A DNA stretch of 64,000 nucleotides from Amaranthus tricolor. Taxonomy: Eukaryota > Streptophyta > Magnoliopsida > Caryophyllales > Amaranthaceae. Position 1 is the stretch's first letter. The number at the start of each line of letters is the position of its first letter. Made by a program: the position numbers and the translations under genes. The DNA lies in contig NC_080050.1 of assembly GCF_026212465.1 (NCBI RefSeq), positions 4,436,144 to 4,500,143 of the forward strand, in the 5' to 3' direction. The notes beneath the pieces were generated by a model. The model did not search any database and was not told where the DNA came from. It worked only from the letters and a program-made list of their open reading frames with translations. Positions 59,966 to 64,000 of the stretch are shown here, in pieces.

Positions 59966-60616
59966 ATGGATAAGGGAAAAACACTTTTGGACTCACACAC
60001 CCCCGGGGAGTCTAGTAAGGTATCGATGTTTGACCCAGAGACTGCCTGGAGAGAAGTCTCCAATGCTGATATTTGGAAAATAAGGGATGGTGAAAGTATC
60101 AGAGATTATAGGGAGAGGATGCGTATGGTTAAGGCAAAGGCTGATAGGGTATGTTATGATTTAGATTTGGACTTAAATGAGTTACATCGTTTGTCCGAAT
60201 CTAGGAGCGGAACCCCACATATCGGACGACGCTGATGTAGTCATGGAACCGTTGAAGGAGCAGAACCTACCCAACCCTCCACTAGTGGAAACCGAGGTTC
60301 AGTCAGAGAGTGATGTCGAAATGTGGGAGCCTAAGCGGGAACCACCTATCTATGTAGAGATTTCCAGCGAAGATGAGAGTGGCGATTGGGGTTGCACTAT
60401 GATCTGTATGGCTATGAGACTGGGTTTGACCTCAGATGAAGAGGATCCCGAAGAAGACGTGGAGGAAGTTCCAATAGACGTTCCTAGGAATAGTGATAGT
60501 GAAAAGAAGAAGCACACTCGAACTCCAGCTCTGATTCTGGGGAAGATGCAGATGATGAGGACTTTGACTTAGTAAGCTATGATGAGAGTGCTGACACTTG
60601 GGACGCTTGGCGTTAA
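59966..60616 (+). pseudogene. Extra acidic ORF upstream of gag, broken
   Basis: From the ATG at 59966 (MDKGKTLLDSHTPGESSKV) the frame runs to 60235. A frameshift near 60200 leads to an Asp/Glu-rich part (SDDADVVMEP, YVEISSEDESGDWG, SDEEDPEEDVEEVPIDVP). A second near 60510 leads to DSGEDADDEDFDLVSYDES and a stop at 60614-60616. The early part (WREVSNADIWKIRDGESIRD, RMRMVKAKADRVCYDLDL) looks helical. I know no family for it. An ORF before gag is known in Ogre/Tat elements, but the gag here is chromovirus-like. Confidence 0.6.
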
Positions 60617-60968
60617 ATGTTTCCCTTCTTTTGTTCAATGTTTTCCTTTAGTTATATTTTTTCTTTAGTTATTATCTTTATGAAAAATGTATATGCTTTG
60701 CGGAAACCAGTGAAGACGCATCAGTTTATATCAATAAAATATCATAATATGTTTATGGTTTCTTCCAATGAGGTGTGATGTGTATTATATATTGAGTCGC
60801 TTTTACAATGTTTTTATTAGGTTTAATAGTATATACATTTAGAAATAAATAAACCTATGCACTAGTAAATAAGTAGTTGTATGTTAAGTGAAATTCTGTT
60901 CTTTCTCTAGAACTTTCGAACCCTTAGGTCTTTCTTGTAATTAGTACCTTCTTTTTTGCTTGCAGAAG

Positions 60969-62245
60969 ATGCCTCCTTTGTCAAGAAAGAGACTGTCTAG
61001 AAATGATGCTAACTGTACGCTAAGAAATCTGGTGAAAGCGTTATCAAGTGTAAGCGCACCACGAGAGAGGTCTATGTCGGAATTAGCATCTGAAATGGCA
61101 AACGGATTAGTCAGAGCAAACCCTCGACTTTCGATGGTAAAGGGGAACCGTCGGAGCTTGAACTCTGGTTAAGAGAATTTGACAAACTTTTTGATGTAGT
61201 AGAATGTCCAGAAGAATTGAAAGTCAATCAGGCTGCATTTTATTTGGTTGGAGAAGCCGACTACTGGTGGGCAAACAGTAGATCGGGGTTGTTGGAGTAG
61301 GCTGAGGGGGATTTTAGTTGGGATTTGTTTAAAAGGGCCATGCGAGAGAAATTCTATCCGCTGCACGTAAGAAAAGATAAGTCGAACGAGTTTGCGCGGT
61401 TAGAGATGGGTGGTATGACTGTTGATGAGTATTACCACAAATTTATGGAGTACCTCAAGTACTGTCCTGATGATGTTCCCACTGAAGAGATGAAAATGCA
61501 GCGATTTGAGCTGGGATTGTCGTATGACATTCAAAAACATATCGAAAGTGATCGTTATAACAACCTGGAACAGATGTACAAGCGAGCGTCTAAAATAGGG
61601 AATATTTTGAGGAAAGAGAAGGAAAAAGAGAAGAGTAATGTCCCTGAGAAGAGGAAAAAGGTTTCTGGCCAGACATCGGAGAACTTGTCGGGCTTTTATC
61701 ATAAGAAAGCAAGAAATTTCGGAAATTTTCAGGGAGGCGGGTCTAGTACAAATTATGGGTTTAGAGGAGACGCGAAGCCTGCTGACCCATTACTGGACCG
61801 AGATGGCAATGAAAAGAAGTATTTCTGTAGAAGATGCAAGAGAAATCACCCGGAAAAAGATTGTGATGGGAATTTGATCGAGTGTAACTTTTGCCACAAA
61901 AGAGGACATAGGGAGTTTGAATGCTACATAAAGAAAGGGGGTAGAAGTCAACAGCCGGGTGGACCACACCGGCAACAGAATTTAAACAACGCCGGCAGTC
62001 AAGTCAGCCAGCAGTACGGGAATGGAAATCGTGGTAATGCGGGTCAGAGGTTCCAGCGACCTTTTAATGGGGGACAAGGCCGGGTAGATGGAAACCGGGC
62101 TGAAGGGTCAGAAATGCATCGTGGGGGCAATCACGTGGGAGGAATTAATGCACAAACAGCTAGTGGAAGGGTATATGCAGTCAGTGCAAGAGAAGCTGAC
62201 AGGCGACGGATGTGGTTACAGGTACGTCCGCCATTCATTCTATAG
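60969..62245 (+). pseudogene. gag of the gypsy element, broken
   Basis: Retrotransposon capsid protein. It starts MPPLSRKRLSRNDANC (60969). A frameshift near 61122 leads into ELELWLREFDKLFDVVE and EADYWWANSRSGLLE, with a stop at 61299, then RAMREKFYPLHVRK, MTVDEYYHKFMEYLKYCPDD and two knuckle-like motifs: CRRCKRNHPEKDC (CX2CX4HX4C) and CNFCHKRGHREFEC. The long Gly/Asn/Gln-rich linker follows. Damage: at least two frameshifts and one stop. Confidence 0.85.
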
Positions 62246-62528
62246 CTGTTAATGTATTATTTGATTCGGGAGCTACATGTTCATTTCTTGCAAAGAGTAA
62301 AGTAGAAGAATTGAATTTAGGAACTTTTGAACAAGTTTCTTATACGGTGGCTGTTCCATCGGGAAAATTGTACAGTTGTGATAGACTGTATAAGGATGTA
62401 CCCTTGAAGATAGGGAAAGTTGTCTTTCCTAGTGACTTGTATGTATTAGATATGGAAGGCTTAGAGGTAATTTTGGGAGATACAGTTGAAGGTTGTACAA
62501 GGGAGATGAAAAAACTAATGTATCCATA
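62209..62528 (+). pseudogene. Aspartic protease of the gypsy element, truncated
   Basis: A frameshift near 62205 separates it from gag. VNVLFDSGATCSFLA has the catalytic DSGA. VSYTVAVPSGKLYSC and VFPSDLYVLDMEGLEVILG match the family, but the expected GMDWL after ILG is replaced by a short unrelated tail that ends at 62526-62528. The break to non-element DNA lies at about 62485. The reverse transcriptase is therefore missing. Confidence 0.8.
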
Positions 62529-63657
62529 ATTGAAGTTGTATATTGCTTTGGAAGAGGTAGTTAATAATTAGATGTTTTCAATTTCCAAGCACAATACACG
62601 CGCTTTACTTTTCTAAAGTAGCAGTTTTTTTTTTTAAATGAATTATCAGATATGGGCTGGGCTTCTTGAGAGGCGTCTTTACAAAAGATGGTCTCTCAAG
62701 AGAGGACCTGGTTAAAAGTTCTTTTTAACAAAATGAGATTTTTTTTTAGTAGATTTGGCTTGCAATACACAGATATCTTAGTGTATTAAATTATATAAAA
62801 TTAAATTAAATTAGCTGACAATTTAAAATCTAAATGATGAAGTAAAATAATACTAAAAAACGTATGATTTTTTTACTAAGGTTATGTTATTGATCTAACA
62901 CATTTAATCAATGTATATATAATTGTGCAGTGCATGCATCTTTTAGTTAGTTAATTTACATAAATTAAATTGAAAATTTTTAAATTTTTATATCTATAAA
63001 TTTTTACATCTATAAATTTTTACACAATTTTTAAATGAGACAGTCTTATAGTGAGACTATCTCTATTAAACTGACACATGCATATTTTGCTATTAAAGTG
63101 ATCACTTATAACTTTAAAATGATCAAATAATTAAATAAACTAATTATATGAGTCCGTCTTATGTTGACACGGTCTCATATAAGACGAATTGTTAATCACT
63201 AGTTCTTTATCTCATACAAAACGAGATGCTTTCTAGTAGAAAACAACAGCTAGTCACTTGGGAGACTTTCTCTTTGAGAGACGTATCTCAAGCCCAACTC
63301 ATTAAAGATTGATGTCTACTTACCGTATTCTTAATGTCTACTTACATTATCATTAATGCTTATATACCGTATCCTTAATGCCTACTTTCAATATCATAAA
63401 TGTTTACTTATATGATTCTTAATGTCTACTTACAATACTTTAAAAAATGTATACTAGGCCGAGCCAATTAAATATACTCTTTTAAAGAGACAGTCTCTCA
63501 CAAAAATTTGTGAGAAAACAAAAAAAGATGATTTTAGATGGGCCTTTTGAATAAGCCCAAAGTTCTGTATACTAATTCAAAGTTCAAACCAACACCAACT
63601 AAATTGGTAGGACTTTCTAAAGAGTGTTTAATTTTGTGATGAAAATATATTTCGTAA
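62529..63657. other. Intergenic DNA with several gagacggtctct-type fragments
   Basis: Pieces related to the MITE at 63658 occur at 62645-62712 (gagaggcgtctttacaaaagatggtctctc), 63037-63068 (gagacagtcttatagtgagac), 63145-63185 (gtccgtcttatgttgacacggtctcat), 63255-63300 and 63480-63515. A tandem of ttaatgtctacttac-type words lies at 63310-63450. No gene. Confidence 0.55.
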
Positions 63658-63812
63658 CACAAATTGTTGTGAGAGACAATCTCTTTAAGAGACGCATTAG
63701 ATATATGGGCTAAATAGCCTAAATTAATACAAATTAAAGAGAAAGTAAGAACGTGGACTTCTTGTTTTGAGGTCGTCTCTTTAAGAGACGATCTCTTACA
63801 AGAGTAGCTGTT
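63658..63812. mobile_element. Small MITE with gagacggtctct core, copy 2
   Basis: Nearly identical to 29914-30068: cacaaattgttgtgagagac ... gcattagatatatgggctaa ... gaaagtaagaacgtggactt ... tcttacaagagtagctgttt. The ends are inverted versions of each other. Same orientation as copy 1. High identity suggests recent spread. Confidence 0.85.
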
Positions 63813-63975
63813 TCCGTAAGAATGAAATTTTGATAAAATTAATATTGAAAGGAGAATATAAATATTTTTTGTTGATTTGATAGAATAATATCACGCTAAA
63901 TAATGAAATAAAGACATTGAGAATGAAAATTGACAAATAATTTATTTACTTTTATTTTTAGTAAAACTTATTTTA

Positions 63976-64000
63976 ACAAATTGTAGTGAGAGACGAGAGA
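63976..64000. mobile_element. Start of a third gagacggtctct-type MITE, cut by the window edge
   Basis: acaaattgtagtgagagacg matches the left ends at 29914 and 63658. The rest lies outside the window. Confidence 0.55.

Larger units (their letters stand above)
57199..62528 (+). mobile_element. Ty3/gypsy (chromovirus, Tekay/Del-like) retrotransposon, 5' part only
   Basis: A plant LTR retrotransposon, not a virus. It has a long 5' LTR (57199 to about 59797, starting tgtaacacc and ending near gttcca), a primer-binding site tggtatcagagc (59800), an extra acidic ORF, then gag and protease with CCHC knuckles. It stops after the protease; reverse transcriptase, integrase and the 3' LTR are absent, so it is truncated and inactive. 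Clade placement rests on the gag style (WDLFKRAMREKFYP) and the long LTR. Confidence 0.8.

Noticed and set aside
57199..62528. Endogenous pararetrovirus or other viral insertion
   Set aside because: No movement protein or viral replicase; the LTR, tRNA-Met primer site and chromovirus-style gag indicate an ordinary plant retrotransposon.

Overview
This is nuclear DNA from a flowering plant, almost certainly a eudicot. It is AT-rich, the genes have many GT-AG introns, and the spaces between them are filled with plant transposons (LINE, CACTA, hAT, Mutator-like, Stowaway, Helitron, Ty3/gypsy). Several short repeats built on a GAGACGGTCTC-like core resemble elements I associate with Caryophyllales (beet, spinach, amaranth relatives). 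That placement is inference only.

Five host genes can be supported. (1) 15746-21723 (+): a seven-exon DUF616 glycosyltransferase-like membrane protein of 706 aa (EMB2756/MUCI70/TOD1 superfamily). (2) 27555-28502 (-): a single-exon BPS1/ROH1-like protein of 315 aa. (3) 31293-37062 (-): histidinol-phosphate aminotransferase (HISN6) in nine coding exons, 412 aa, with one GC-AG intron and a LINE fragment in its fifth coding intron. (4) 42854-50520 (+): a NIPA-type magnesium transporter in nine exons, 346 aa, with an RTE-like LINE relic, foldback elements and a duplicated (AT)n block in its introns. (5) 53422-53943 (+): a small single-exon plant protein of unknown function. The genes have unrelated roles (glycosylation, signalling or growth, histidine synthesis, Mg transport), so this is ordinary plant gene order and not an operon-like system.

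Mobile DNA fills most of the rest. Positions 3048-11997 hold an L1-type LINE split by a 3.95-kb CACTA element (4376-8323) with a clean ACT target duplication; ignoring the insert makes ORF1 of the LINE continuous across the junction. The CACTA copy has a decayed TNP2 transposase, four starts of a 169-170-bp tandem repeat and the C-terminal part of a Ulp1-like protease. Positions 24947-26434 look like a Mutator-type element (9-bp duplication) carrying a nested hAT MITE (8-bp duplication), followed by a Stowaway MITE and a Helitron 3' end. Positions 57199-62528 hold the 5' part of a Ty3/gypsy element: a long LTR, a primer-binding site, an extra acidic ORF before gag, and a broken gag-protease with no reverse transcriptase.

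I found no credible new defence, metabolic or RNA system. The most interesting observations are the nested insertions that check themselves, the double-hairpin foldback near 1.6-2.9 kb, the GC-AG intron, the duplicated leader of the NIPA gene, and the extra ORF of the gypsy element.
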